NCBI RefSeq assembly: GCF_003020115.1
Contig: NZ_PYFX01000014.1
Span: forward strand, 62,001-126,000
Reading direction: 5' to 3'
Length of the DNA: 64,000 nucleotides
Source: Bradyrhizobium sp. MOS002
Lineage (GTDB): Bacteria; Pseudomonadota; Alphaproteobacteria; Rhizobiales; Xanthobacteraceae
Each line of letters opens with the position of its first letter. The first letter of the stretch is position 1. The notes under the pieces are model-generated. The model was given only the letters and a program-made list of their open reading frames with translations. It made no database searches and was not told where the DNA came from. Positions 43,481 through 51,406 of this stretch are shown here, piece by piece. Position numbers and translations under genes: made by a program.

Positions 43481-45504
43481 ACGTAAACTCCCGGTACGTC
43501 CTGGTGGTCGACGTCCACGCTGAGCTCGAGACAATGCGGTGTCTCCGGCCGGTCTACGACGAACTGCTGGAACAGGAGCTGAGTGGACAAGACGCCGACG
43601 AGCGCCATGTTGTCGAAATTGGACAGGTCGCCCTCGCCGGCGTGTACATGGGCTTGGCACTTGGTGCGAAGCCGTTCCACCGCCACCGGATCGAAGATGT
43701 TGGCGCCGCGGACGCTCGCGCTTGATAGCGCTTCGTCGACATAAGGGGGGGCATCCGTGTCGACAAAGCAGAGCGCATTGGGAGTCCGGTACGGCTGCTT
43801 CTTGCGTGTGACGATCTCAGGTGGAACCCGCGACTGCGTTACGCGCTTAAGGACGTGCTTCTCGTCGAGGACGCGAAGTTTGCAGGCGTCGGGAAGGGAG
43901 TTCGCAAGCTCGACGACGTCGTCATCTAAGAATGGAAAACGTCCCTCGACCGAGTGCGCCATCAGCATGCGGTCTCCCTGGGAGGAGAGCAGGTACCCGG
44001 CCAGGAGCGTTTTGATCTCGAGGTACTGATCTTGTGCAAGCGGTGTCCAGCGGGAAAACTCCGGTGGCAGACGATCGAGCAATTCGGTCACCGGGTCGGC
44101 TCGCGAAGTCGCCGCGCGCATGTCTGCGGAGAACAGGCGCCTGATCGCGCTGGTGCTGCGCCAACGCGGAGAGTGGGCAAAGCCGGGTGCATTCGGGTCA
44201 GAAATCCCGTGTCCGAAGAACTTTAGGGCGATGGCCTGCATGTGGACCGGCGATCGCGAGATGTAGGGATAGAGCCGGCTCAGGAGGGCGGCGCGCCGCG
44301 TCGAAGCCGGCTGGCAGCCCCAGAAGCGGCGGATCTTGCCCTCGCGAAACACATCGTAGCCAGCGAACATTTCATCTGCGCCTTCGCCGGTCAGCACGAC
44401 CTTGATGCCGCGTTCGCGCACGAGCTTCGAGAGCAGGAATAGCGGTGCAGGGGCGGTCCTCAGAATTGGCCGCTCAGTGTGATAAATGACCTTTGGAAAT
44501 ACCGCGGCGATATCCTGCCGCGAAACCATGAGCTCGTGGTGCTCGCTCCCAATGGTGCGTGCCATTAGGCGCTGATAGGAGGTCTCGTCATACTCAGCGT
44601 CGGCAAAGCGCACGGAAAAAGTCTGGAAGCGCTTGCCTGCAAACCGGCTTCCCAATGCCGCAACAAGCGAGCTGTCGAGACCACCGGAGAGGTAGCCTCC
44701 CACAGGGACGTCGGACCGGACCATTCGGAGCGCCGTAGCCGCCTCCAATGCGCTACGCACGGCATCGATCACATCATCATTGCAACTGGCGGATGAAATG
44801 CGATGCTCGTCGGACCGGCTCGCAAAGCACGGAGTCCAGAATGCGCGGTCCCGGACCGCGCCGCGCACGTAAGTGCGGACGTGTCCCGGTTCAATTTCCG
44901 TGATCCCCTGAAACACGGTTTGCGGCGGCACGCTGCTCCAGAAGGTGAAGGTCTGGTCGATCCCTGCTGGATCGAGCGCTCGAGGGATTGCCGGATTTGC
45001 CGCGAAGATGGCCTTGATCTCACTCGCGAAATAGAGTTGGCCTTGATGGTTGCAGATATACAGCGGACAGATACCGCTCCGGTCACGGGACAAGACGAGG
45101 CAACTGGCGGAGGCGTCCCAGATGGCAAAAGCCCATTGCCCCTTCATCCGGTCGAATGCCGCCGCGCCCCAGGCGCGATAGGCTTGAATCACGACCTCCG
45201 TGTCGCTGCGGGTGCGGAAGCGATGGCCTAGCGAGATCAGCTGCTCGCGCAACTCGACATAGTTGAAGATCTCGCCATTGAACACGATCCAGGCGGGCGC
45301 GCTGGGATCGGCGAGAGGCTGTTGTCCGCCCGCTATGTCGATGATCGAGAGCCGGGCGTGCGCCAGGCCCGCGCGTTGGTCCCGGTAGAGGCCTCGCTCA
45401 TCCGGCCCGCGATGTGCGAGTGCCCCAACCATCCGCAGAAGCGCTCTCCGCGATGGAGTCGGAGCGTTCGCACTCAGCGCCACGATTCCGGCGATGCCGC
45501 ACAT
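43477..45504 (-). CDS. asnB: Second asparagine-synthetase-type glutamine amidotransferase
   Basis: 675 residues. The N-terminal nucleophile is in MCGIAGIVALSANA, then ALAHRGPDERGLYR, ARLSIIDIAGGQQPLADPS and FNGEIFNYVELREQLISLGH. The synthetase half has VPVGGYLSGGLDSSLVAAL and VVLTGEGADEMFAGYDVF. The details differ strongly from the other AsnB (30111-32099), so it is a different subfamily, not a recent duplicate. Its neighbours are an NadE-type synthetase (5 bp) and an AMP ligase (four-base overlap). Amidation of a carrier-bound acid or a sugar uronate is a better guess than free asparagine synthesis. Confidence 0.9.
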   Translation of the reverse strand: MCGIAGIVALSANAPTPSRRALLRMVGALAHRGPDERGLYRDQRAGLAHARLSIIDIAGGQQPLADPSAPAWIVFNGEIFNYVELREQLISLGHRFRTRSDTEVVIQAYRAWGAAAFDRMKGQWAFAIWDASASCLVLSRDRSGICPLYICNHQGQLYFASEIKAIFAANPAIPRALDPAGIDQTFTFWSSVPPQTVFQGITEIEPGHVRTYVRGAVRDRAFWTPCFASRSDEHRISSASCNDDVIDAVRSALEAATALRMVRSDVPVGGYLSGGLDSSLVAALGSRFAGKRFQTFSVRFADAEYDETSYQRLMARTIGSEHHELMVSRQDIAAVFPKVIYHTERPILRTAPAPLFLLSKLVRERGIKVVLTGEGADEMFAGYDVFREGKIRRFWGCQPASTRRAALLSRLYPYISRSPVHMQAIALKFFGHGISDPNAPGFAHSPRWRSTSAIRRLFSADMRAATSRADPVTELLDRLPPEFSRWTPLAQDQYLEIKTLLAGYLLSSQGDRMLMAHSVEGRFPFLDDDVVELANSLPDACKLRVLDEKHVLKRVTQSRVPPEIVTRKKQPYRTPNALCFVDTDAPPYVDEALSSASVRGANIFDPVAVERLRTKCQAHVHAGEGDLSNFDNMALVGVLSTQLLFQQFVVDRPETPHCLELSVDVDHQDVPGVYV

Positions 45505-45509
45505 GCCGT

Positions 45510-46520
45510 CTAGTCCTCAACTACCGCGTCAACAAGCAGGGGGCGGCTGTGAAGATAGCGCGTCGCCCGGCGCTTGGAAGTGATGTCCTTGAAGACCTTC
45601 TGCACCTGCGCTGCGGCCAGGCCTACGGACTCGGCCACGTTGTCGGCGGAAATACCGTGGTTGACCGCGTACATGCAGACATCGGTCAATTGATACGGGG
45701 CAGCGAAGTAGAACTCCTCCTGGCTCTGCGGCAGCGAGAATGTGTCGGACGTGGGCGGCCGTCGCCTGATCTCGTCGTCGATGCCAAGGTATTCAGCCAG
45801 TTGGTAGACCTGGCTCTTGTAGAGATGCGCAATCGGCATGACGTCCGCATCTCCGTCACCCTGCTTCACGAAGAAGCCTTGATCGTGCTCAAGCCGGTTT
45901 GGCGTACCTATCACGGCATATTTCAGACAGTCCGCGTGATAGTACTCAGTCATCTTCCGGACCCGTTGCTTGTAGTTGCTTGCAGCAACGATCTGGAGGT
46001 AGACCTCGGGTCGAAGGCGCACGGTGGAGGTTTCGCCGTCGGGGTCTTGTACGATCAGACGAGTGATGTTGATGCCGGCGCTCTCCGAACCCGAGCCGAG
46101 TACCAGCTTACATTTCCAGCCGGTTCCGTACTCGGGTACGACGGCTTGGATCGCCTCTCGCTGTCGGCGGTATGCGCCCAATGCTTCGAGCGCCGGTGCG
46201 ATGTCTTCGACGACCGTCGTGAGGCGCAGTTGCGTGGCAACGGTGCGGCCGAGCCTCAGCGAATCGGGCGACGAATCGCGCTCGGGCATCAGCAGACCAA
46301 GGACCTTCGTATTTCCAAATGCGCGCGCACACAGAGCTGCGACCACGGAGCTGTCGATGCCGCCGGAAAGTCCGACGATGGCTCCGCGTCGGCCAAGCAC
46401 GCCAAGGACACGATCACGCAAGAACGCGACGATGCGCTCGACCTCCAATGGCGCATCCAGGACGAGCGCGTCTTTACCGAACGCGGGTTTGGTTTGGCTG
46501 TGGGCTGCTTGCAAGTTCAC
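45510..46520 (-). CDS. NadE-type ammonia-dependent synthetase
   Basis: 336 residues with the ATP pyrophosphatase loop GAIVGLSGGIDSSVVAALCA (near residues 47-65) and the substrate segment VIGTPNRLEHDQGFFVKQGD followed by GDADVMPIAHLYKSQVYQLA, both typical of NAD synthetase. A nitrilase-type glutaminase domain is absent. It starts at a GTG with GAGGCGG nearby and overlaps the thioesterase gene by 47 bp. Its place between a thioesterase and an AsnB-type amidotransferase suggests a recruited amide- or N-acyl-forming enzyme, not housekeeping NAD synthesis; both remain possible. Confidence 0.85.
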   Translation of the reverse strand: MNLQAAHSQTKPAFGKDALVLDAPLEVERIVAFLRDRVLGVLGRRGAIVGLSGGIDSSVVAALCARAFGNTKVLGLLMPERDSSPDSLRLGRTVATQLRLTTVVEDIAPALEALGAYRRQREAIQAVVPEYGTGWKCKLVLGSGSESAGINITRLIVQDPDGETSTVRLRPEVYLQIVAASNYKQRVRKMTEYYHADCLKYAVIGTPNRLEHDQGFFVKQGDGDADVMPIAHLYKSQVYQLAEYLGIDDEIRRRPPTSDTFSLPQSQEEFYFAAPYQLTDVCMYAVNHGISADNVAESVGLAAAQVQKVFKDITSKRRATRYLHSRPLLVDAVVED

Positions 46521-47397
46521 TTGAATAATCCGCCTCTCTCTGGGGAAACTCGGCCGGTGAGTAGGTTTGCGACAGCGCCTTCTGGAGGAAGTGCAAGTTC
46601 ATCGCGAGGTAAGGCGGCATGACCAGATCGGTGTGAGTGCCCGCGCTTGGGACGACGTCGATCTGAGTAAACGCGCGATCCCATCCCAGCGTTTGCGGCA
46701 TCTTCTTTCGTTGGCATCGGAACAGAACGGCGGAGAACGGCAGCATCGATTTCGGCTCCGACAGCCAGCGGAAGTAGGCCTTCGCGCGCAAGACTTCCTG
46801 CAATTCCTGCTTGAGCCTGAAAGACGTGAGATCGAATTGCCCCTTCGCGCGGCGATCGAGCATCCGGGCCAGGTTAGCTTCATGGCCGATCGCGACGGTT
46901 GCCTTGGCGAAGGCCCGGCAGACCATCCGAGGCGCGGTGACCCGGTTGTTGCGCAGTCGATGGATCGTGCGGGTGAACGTCTCCCATGCGGAACTGCGCT
47001 CGCCCATGAGGCTGGTGTCGAGAATTCCGAAGAACTTCACCGAGCGGCCGGCGGCAAACATTTGCGTCGCGACCTCGAACGCGACCGCCCCACCGAGGGA
47101 ATGACCGAGAAGTCTGATGTGGCCCCGCGGCTGGATGCGATTGATCTGTTCCACGGCAGCAGCAGCCATATCGCAAACGCTGTCCCGCCCCTGCAATATC
47201 TTGCCGAGATCCGGGTAGCGGATCGGAACGACGTGTGCAATTTCTTGCATTGAGGCAGTCAGGGCGGCGAGGCTGGCTCCATAACCAAGCGAGCCGGGCA
47301 GTAGGAAAAGCACAGGCGGCGTCGACGCCACAATGCACGAGGGCGGAGAAGCCGAATCCTCGCCTTTATTATTTAGTGGCCGTAGTTTCATTGGCAT
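46474..47397 (-). CDS. Free-standing type II thioesterase, paralogous to the NRPS-like thioesterase
   Basis: Alpha/beta hydrolase with LFLLPGSLGYGASLAALTAS, VPIRYPDLGKILQGRDSV and the nucleophile in RLLGHSLGGAVAFEVATQMF. It shares blocks such as IRYPDL, GRDSV, AVEQIN and VKFxGILDT with the C-terminal domain of the NRPS-like protein at 25341-28073, so the two descend from one duplication. The frame is open to 47508, but that part contains the shared box. The ATG at 47397 is therefore preferred, although its ribosome binding site is poor. It is the first gene of the unit ending with the ACP. Confidence 0.85.
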   Translation of the reverse strand: MPMKLRPLNNKGEDSASPPSCIVASTPPVLFLLPGSLGYGASLAALTASMQEIAHVVPIRYPDLGKILQGRDSVCDMAAAAVEQINRIQPRGHIRLLGHSLGGAVAFEVATQMFAAGRSVKFFGILDTSLMGERSSAWETFTRTIHRLRNNRVTAPRMVCRAFAKATVAIGHEANLARMLDRRAKGQFDLTSFRLKQELQEVLRAKAYFRWLSEPKSMLPFSAVLFRCQRKKMPQTLGWDRAFTQIDVVPSAGTHTDLVMPPYLAMNLHFLQKALSQTYSPAEFPQREADYSSELASSPQPNQTRVR

Positions 47398-47451
47398 GCA
47401 ATCGACCGACGGAGCTCCGGAGTAGAGTATGAAGACGTTGGAAATCCTCTC

Positions 47452-47468
47452 ATCGTTCATTTGCATGA
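47452..47468 (-). promoter_or_regulatory. Shared polysaccharide-locus box, copy 3 (thioesterase-NadE-AsnB-ligase-ACP unit)
   Basis: The plus strand reads ATCGTTCATTTGCATGA, 55 bp before the chosen start. CATA begins 20 nt after the box. This box lies in an open reading frame, which is why the later start codon was chosen. Confidence 0.78.
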
Positions 47469-47582
47469 AGCATATGGTCGCGCCCGGGAAATCGGTTATT
47501 TTCGTCACCAGTGCAACTGCCGCTCATGCGACGCCTCCTCGAGCGGACGCGAAGTTCGGGGCGTACTCTTTCGACCGCTGGG

Positions 47583-48911
47583 TCACACCGGACCATTGAT
47601 CGGTACCGACGTTTGCGCGCCGCCAGGCCCATTCAAGAGAAATAGCGCCACGATAATCCCCAGGGCGTAGCCGGTAGCTCCTCCGGCGGCCATCATGTAG
47701 ATCACCTGCAACGGGGCGAGGCCGACGTGAGCACCGATGAAAAGCGGGCCAAATACAAACACGGCCCGCACCAAATCAAGTAGCAGACGCAGTTCCTGAC
47801 GACGGCAAAGAGTTGGAACCTCTTGAATGGGTGTCGCCAAGGCCTGCGCGGCGCACATGAGTGCTAGGGCGCCCATGATCTGACCCGTCGGTATCCAGGA
47901 TTCTCCGAGCAGCGGAACGACGAGATAGGGGGAGACAAATCCAAGCCCGAGCACCGGCAGAACCATCAGGCCCGCCGCAACGACCAACAGGCCGCATGCG
48001 GTGCCGAGCAGATGAGGACGATCGAAGTCTTTGCTGGCCTCGGCGACGAAGACATTGCTGAGCGGCAAGGCGATCAAAGTGACCGGACCGGTCACGAGAC
48101 GGGCGGCGACGCCAAAATGCCCGGCGAATGCGGTACCGAATAGCGAGCCTATGAAGATTGCGGGGAGATTGATGATCGCGAATCCCGCAAGGGCCGAAGG
48201 CAGCTCGAACAGCGGAAACTTGTACTCTCGCCGCACCGTCTCCGCGACCGAACCCCACGGGGCTTGCGCGATGCGGCGGATGTCCTCCCATTTTAGGAGC
48301 CGGACGCAGAGAAATGCGATCAACACAGCCTGGCTCAGGATGTGAGCTTGGATCATCGCGTCGTCCCCGAGGTGCGCGAGGCCGAAGCTCACCTGGAGCA
48401 CTGCCATCGACGCCGGCAGGATCAGGCGGCCCATGCCGAAGTCACGCATATGATTGAAGCGCAAACACCAGCAGTTCATTGCGTCGGCAACGCCGACGGC
48501 AGCCATCCCGATGGGTACGAGGTAGGTAAGATGTTGCAGTCGTGCTGGCACTACGTCCGACAGTAGGTATCCTACGGTAAGCACAACAGACGTCGTAAAG
48601 CAGACCGCCACGAGCGTGAGCTTGAGCGCGACCAGCGCGTGAGCTCTGTCCTCGACCACATACAGGGACGTGCTGAAGCGAAGTCCGGCTATCGCGCCGA
48701 CGATGTTTACGATTGAGAGATAGATCGTGAAGATTCCGAAATCCTCCGGCGAGTAGAGCCGGGTGAGGATGGGAATGGCCGCCACGAGCATGAGCTGGCC
48801 GGTGAGTGCGAGGGCAGAGACGCCCGCTGCTGCACGAACAAGAGCTCCTGTCCCCGTCGGACCGGTCGCCGGTTTCGCGGCCATGAAGAACTTCCTCGGT
48901 CCAGAATTCAT
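47583..48911 (-). CDS. Wzx-type polysaccharide flippase (MOP superfamily)
   Basis: 442 residues with about 12 membrane helices. The start ALTGQLMLVAAIPILTRLYS, PEDFGIFTIYLSIVNIVGAI and the later AIFIGSLFGTAFAGHFGVAA and GPVTLIALPLSNVFVAEASK fit flippases that move the lipid-linked repeat unit across the inner membrane. Its presence with the Wzy-like and Wzc-like proteins indicates a Wzy-dependent pathway. It is a one-gene unit with its own shared box 66 bp upstream. Confidence 0.88.
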   Translation of the reverse strand: MNSGPRKFFMAAKPATGPTGTGALVRAAAGVSALALTGQLMLVAAIPILTRLYSPEDFGIFTIYLSIVNIVGAIAGLRFSTSLYVVEDRAHALVALKLTLVAVCFTTSVVLTVGYLLSDVVPARLQHLTYLVPIGMAAVGVADAMNCWCLRFNHMRDFGMGRLILPASMAVLQVSFGLAHLGDDAMIQAHILSQAVLIAFLCVRLLKWEDIRRIAQAPWGSVAETVRREYKFPLFELPSALAGFAIINLPAIFIGSLFGTAFAGHFGVAARLVTGPVTLIALPLSNVFVAEASKDFDRPHLLGTACGLLVVAAGLMVLPVLGLGFVSPYLVVPLLGESWIPTGQIMGALALMCAAQALATPIQEVPTLCRRQELRLLLDLVRAVFVFGPLFIGAHVGLAPLQVIYMMAAGGATGYALGIIVALFLLNGPGGAQTSVPINGPV

Positions 48912-48976
48912 TTCAAAAACGGCAAGATGCTCGTAGCGACGGTGCGTCGATCGTAGGATGGAGAGGCGGGTGCGCC

Positions 48977-48993
48977 ATCATTCGTTCGCATGA
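48977..48993 (-). promoter_or_regulatory. Shared polysaccharide-locus box, copy 4 (wzx)
   Basis: The plus strand reads ATCATTCGTTCGCATGA, 66 bp before the flippase start. CCTACG begins 19 nt after the box at the same spacing as in copy 5. Confidence 0.82.
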
Positions 48994-49129
48994 TGTCACT
49001 GAAGTGTCGCGCTCTTGCAGAGGGCTTGCATGAAATGTGGTGCCCGCGGAACAGACGACGCATGGAGCCCGATCGTTGGACGGGAACCCGGCTGTAATGC
49101 GCGTGCCTTGTGGGCGGAATGATGGATGC

Positions 49130-50047
49130 TCACGCAAGCCGCGCCGATGGGAGACGCCGATCTACAGGCGAAGGGGACGCGAACTGTGAAAGCTGAAGGC
49201 CGGTCCGCACGAGCAGCTCCGACAAATCGGATGGTCTGACGGCGATCAAGTTATCGTCGTCCGGTCCCGGTATGTCAGGAGAAGCCGGCTCGAGCCGTCC
49301 CGCTCTCAGATGGAACAGCGCAAACCCGTGATCGATCAGTCGGTCATATAGCTCCGCACGTGAGGTGCCGGCCCGCCGAAGGTTGCGCTCCGAATCCTCT
49401 ATGTACAGGCATCGGCAATTGGAAATGGTCTGATCGGCGCCCTTGAGAAGATCGACCTCGAATCCTTCGACGTCGACCTTCAGAAGATCGACGGCCCGAT
49501 TCCGGATGATCGAATCGAGCGTTCGTACTGGAACTCGTAGCGCCGCGATGCCGGCCGGAGGAGTAGCGCATGCGAAGTTCATGTCATCGCTCCGAAAGTC
49601 GGTGAAGACGAGCTCGCCTTCGGTGCTGCCAATCGCTGTGTTGTGGACCTCGACGCTCAATCCATTCAGGCGAATGTTGCCAAGCAGGTATTTGCGGATG
49701 CGCGGATGCGCTTCGATAGCGATAACTCGCCCGGACCGGCCAACGCGCACGGCGGCGGCGAGGCTCAGCTGTCCTACATTCGCGCCGACATCGACGAAGG
49801 TTTCTCCGGACTGGAGGTAAGATCCGATGAAGCCGGCGTCTTCGGCGCGAAGATCCCGTTTGCGCCAGAGTCCTGCGGACATTGAGCTCGGATAGAAACG
49901 CATTCTGTATCCGGCAGGAAAGCCGAAGGTGATAAAGCGGCACAACCCGCTCACCCACAGTGCGCGCGATAGCAGGAACCGAGCCTTGTCGGGCTCCTCT
50001 TGAATTCGATCGAGTAGTTGATGCCATTTTTGCAAGGGGCCACCCAT
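49130..50047 (-). CDS. FkbM-family methyltransferase
   Basis: 305 residues. The SAM-binding motif is ETFVDVGANVGQLSLAAAVR, followed by VIAIEAHPRIRKYLLGNIRL and the family-specific VDLLKVDVEGFEVDLLKGAD. FkbM proteins O-methylate sugars or polyketides. In a polysaccharide locus, O-methylation of a sugar residue is likely. It is divergent from the glycosyltransferase at 50391 and has its own shared box 53 bp upstream. Confidence 0.87.
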   Translation of the reverse strand: MGGPLQKWHQLLDRIQEEPDKARFLLSRALWVSGLCRFITFGFPAGYRMRFYPSSMSAGLWRKRDLRAEDAGFIGSYLQSGETFVDVGANVGQLSLAAAVRVGRSGRVIAIEAHPRIRKYLLGNIRLNGLSVEVHNTAIGSTEGELVFTDFRSDDMNFACATPPAGIAALRVPVRTLDSIIRNRAVDLLKVDVEGFEVDLLKGADQTISNCRCLYIEDSERNLRRAGTSRAELYDRLIDHGFALFHLRAGRLEPASPDIPGPDDDNLIAVRPSDLSELLVRTGLQLSQFASPSPVDRRLPSARLA

Positions 50048-50099
50048 TTCCTAGCAGCTAGGTGTTCGGCAGAGCGTAGGCCGACCGGAGCGCCCCGCC

Positions 50100-50116
50100 A
50101 TCCTTCATTTGCATGA
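50100..50116 (-). promoter_or_regulatory. Shared polysaccharide-locus box, copy 5 (FkbM methyltransferase)
   Basis: The plus strand reads ATCCTTCATTTGCATGA, 53 bp before the methyltransferase start. CCTACG begins 19 nt after the box. Confidence 0.82.
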
Positions 50117-50196
50117 TGGTATGGATCTCGCGGTCCGCCGTCATGCTGCCAACCGAGCTGACCGCTTCCAGACCTCGCGTCTGAGGACAATCATCG

Positions 50197-50213
50197 TCAT
50201 GCGAATGAAGGAT
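50197..50213 (+). promoter_or_regulatory. Shared polysaccharide-locus box, copy 6 (glycosyltransferase 2), opposite orientation
   Basis: The plus strand reads TCATGCGAATGAAGGAT, the reverse complement of the other copies, and its gene is also on the plus strand, 178 bp further. CCTA begins 19 nt after the box. Copies 5 and 6 thus serve the two divergent genes of this spacer (50048-50390), which holds no other recognised element. Confidence 0.82.
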
Positions 50214-50390
50214 GACCAGTCCCGTGTCGCCACCTAGCGTTCGTCGTGTTTAATTCGGTCGGTCTTGACGTTCCCTGCTTATGAAGAAGGCGCGGTGTAG
50301 CGTGACGAGGCTGGTTTTTTGCGGGCTGGAGTCGCGTGTTCATCAGGGTCGACTGCCTGAATGACATGAACCGAGGTTAAGGGAAAAGCG

Positions 50391-51389
50391 ATGAACCTGT
50401 TGCAGCTCGATGGGTCGGAGGGCATTCGAGATCAGGACGCCCGCCCCATGATTTCGGTGGCCATACCAACCTTCCGTCGACCAGATACGATACGCCGTGC
50501 GATCGAAAGCGTGCTGCAACAGAACTACGTGGACTGGGAAACGGTCATCAGCGACGACGAAGGTCCAAAGGGCGTCAGTTGGGGCATTCTGTCTGAATAT
50601 GCTCGGAGCGATTCCCGTATTCGAATTGTCCAGAACCACCGAGGACGGGGCCAGGTTGAGAATACGAACAGCGCGATGCTCGCATGTCGGGGCCATTGGA
50701 TTAAAGTGTTGCATGACGACGACTGGCTCGTGCCGGGGTCGCTCGCTACTTTTGCGGAGTTGGCGAGGACGTACCCCAGCGCTGCGTTCATGTCTTCCAC
50801 ATCTAATCTCGTTCGGGATGAAGGCATAAAATACCGCCGGGGAGGGCAGGTCACGCGGTATTCAAGCCAGCAGTGCCTGATTGACCTCTACTTGGTCGGT
50901 AAGACCCGGCTGCTTGGGATTGTGCCGTCGACCCTGCTGATCAACAGCGGAGTCGTTCAGGCGGGTTGTCTGATGCGCAACTACAAGTCGATCAGTTGGG
51001 GAGTGGACCAGCTGTTCTTCGTCGACCTCGCCTGTCATGGCGACTTGGTGACGATCGACGACGGACTAATCTTCTACGATATGACGGACCACGCGAACAT
51101 CACCGCTTCCAAATCGTACTCTCATATCGATGAGGAGACCCTTGATCTCAAGAAATTGACCTGGAGCCTGGTTGAAGACAAGCAAGGGCTTCCGGATCCC
51201 GAAGCGGTCGTGCGTGCATTGCGGGTTGCAAGATTGCGCGGAAGATTTCGCCACCAGTCCTGGGGGGCGACGATCCGGGACGCGCTCCAGATCCTGCGAC
51301 CTTCGGTGCTCAAGGCGGCCAACAAAGCGATCCGGGCACGAGCGCGTACATCGGCAGCGGGCTCATTGGCGCGCGTTGGTCACGCCTGA
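50391..51389 (+). CDS. Glycosyltransferase family 2
   Basis: 332 residues, GT-A fold, with MISVAIPTFRRPDTIRRAIE, VLQQNYVDWETVISDDEG and the metal-binding DDD in WIKVLHDDDWLVPGSLATFA. It transfers a sugar to the lipid-linked intermediate. The C-terminal 90 residues are helical and basic (RALRVARLRGRFRHQSWG), typical of this group. It is convergent with the propeller gene, with stop codons only 17 bp apart. Its leader after the presumed promoter is long (about 145 nt). Confidence 0.87.
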   Translation: MNLLQLDGSEGIRDQDARPMISVAIPTFRRPDTIRRAIESVLQQNYVDWETVISDDEGPKGVSWGILSEYARSDSRIRIVQNHRGRGQVENTNSAMLACRGHWIKVLHDDDWLVPGSLATFAELARTYPSAAFMSSTSNLVRDEGIKYRRGGQVTRYSSQQCLIDLYLVGKTRLLGIVPSTLLINSGVVQAGCLMRNYKSISWGVDQLFFVDLACHGDLVTIDDGLIFYDMTDHANITASKSYSHIDEETLDLKKLTWSLVEDKQGLPDPEAVVRALRVARLRGRFRHQSWGATIRDALQILRPSVLKAANKAIRARARTSAAGSLARVGHA

Positions 51390-51406
51390 CGGGGCCGCCG
51401 CCTACA

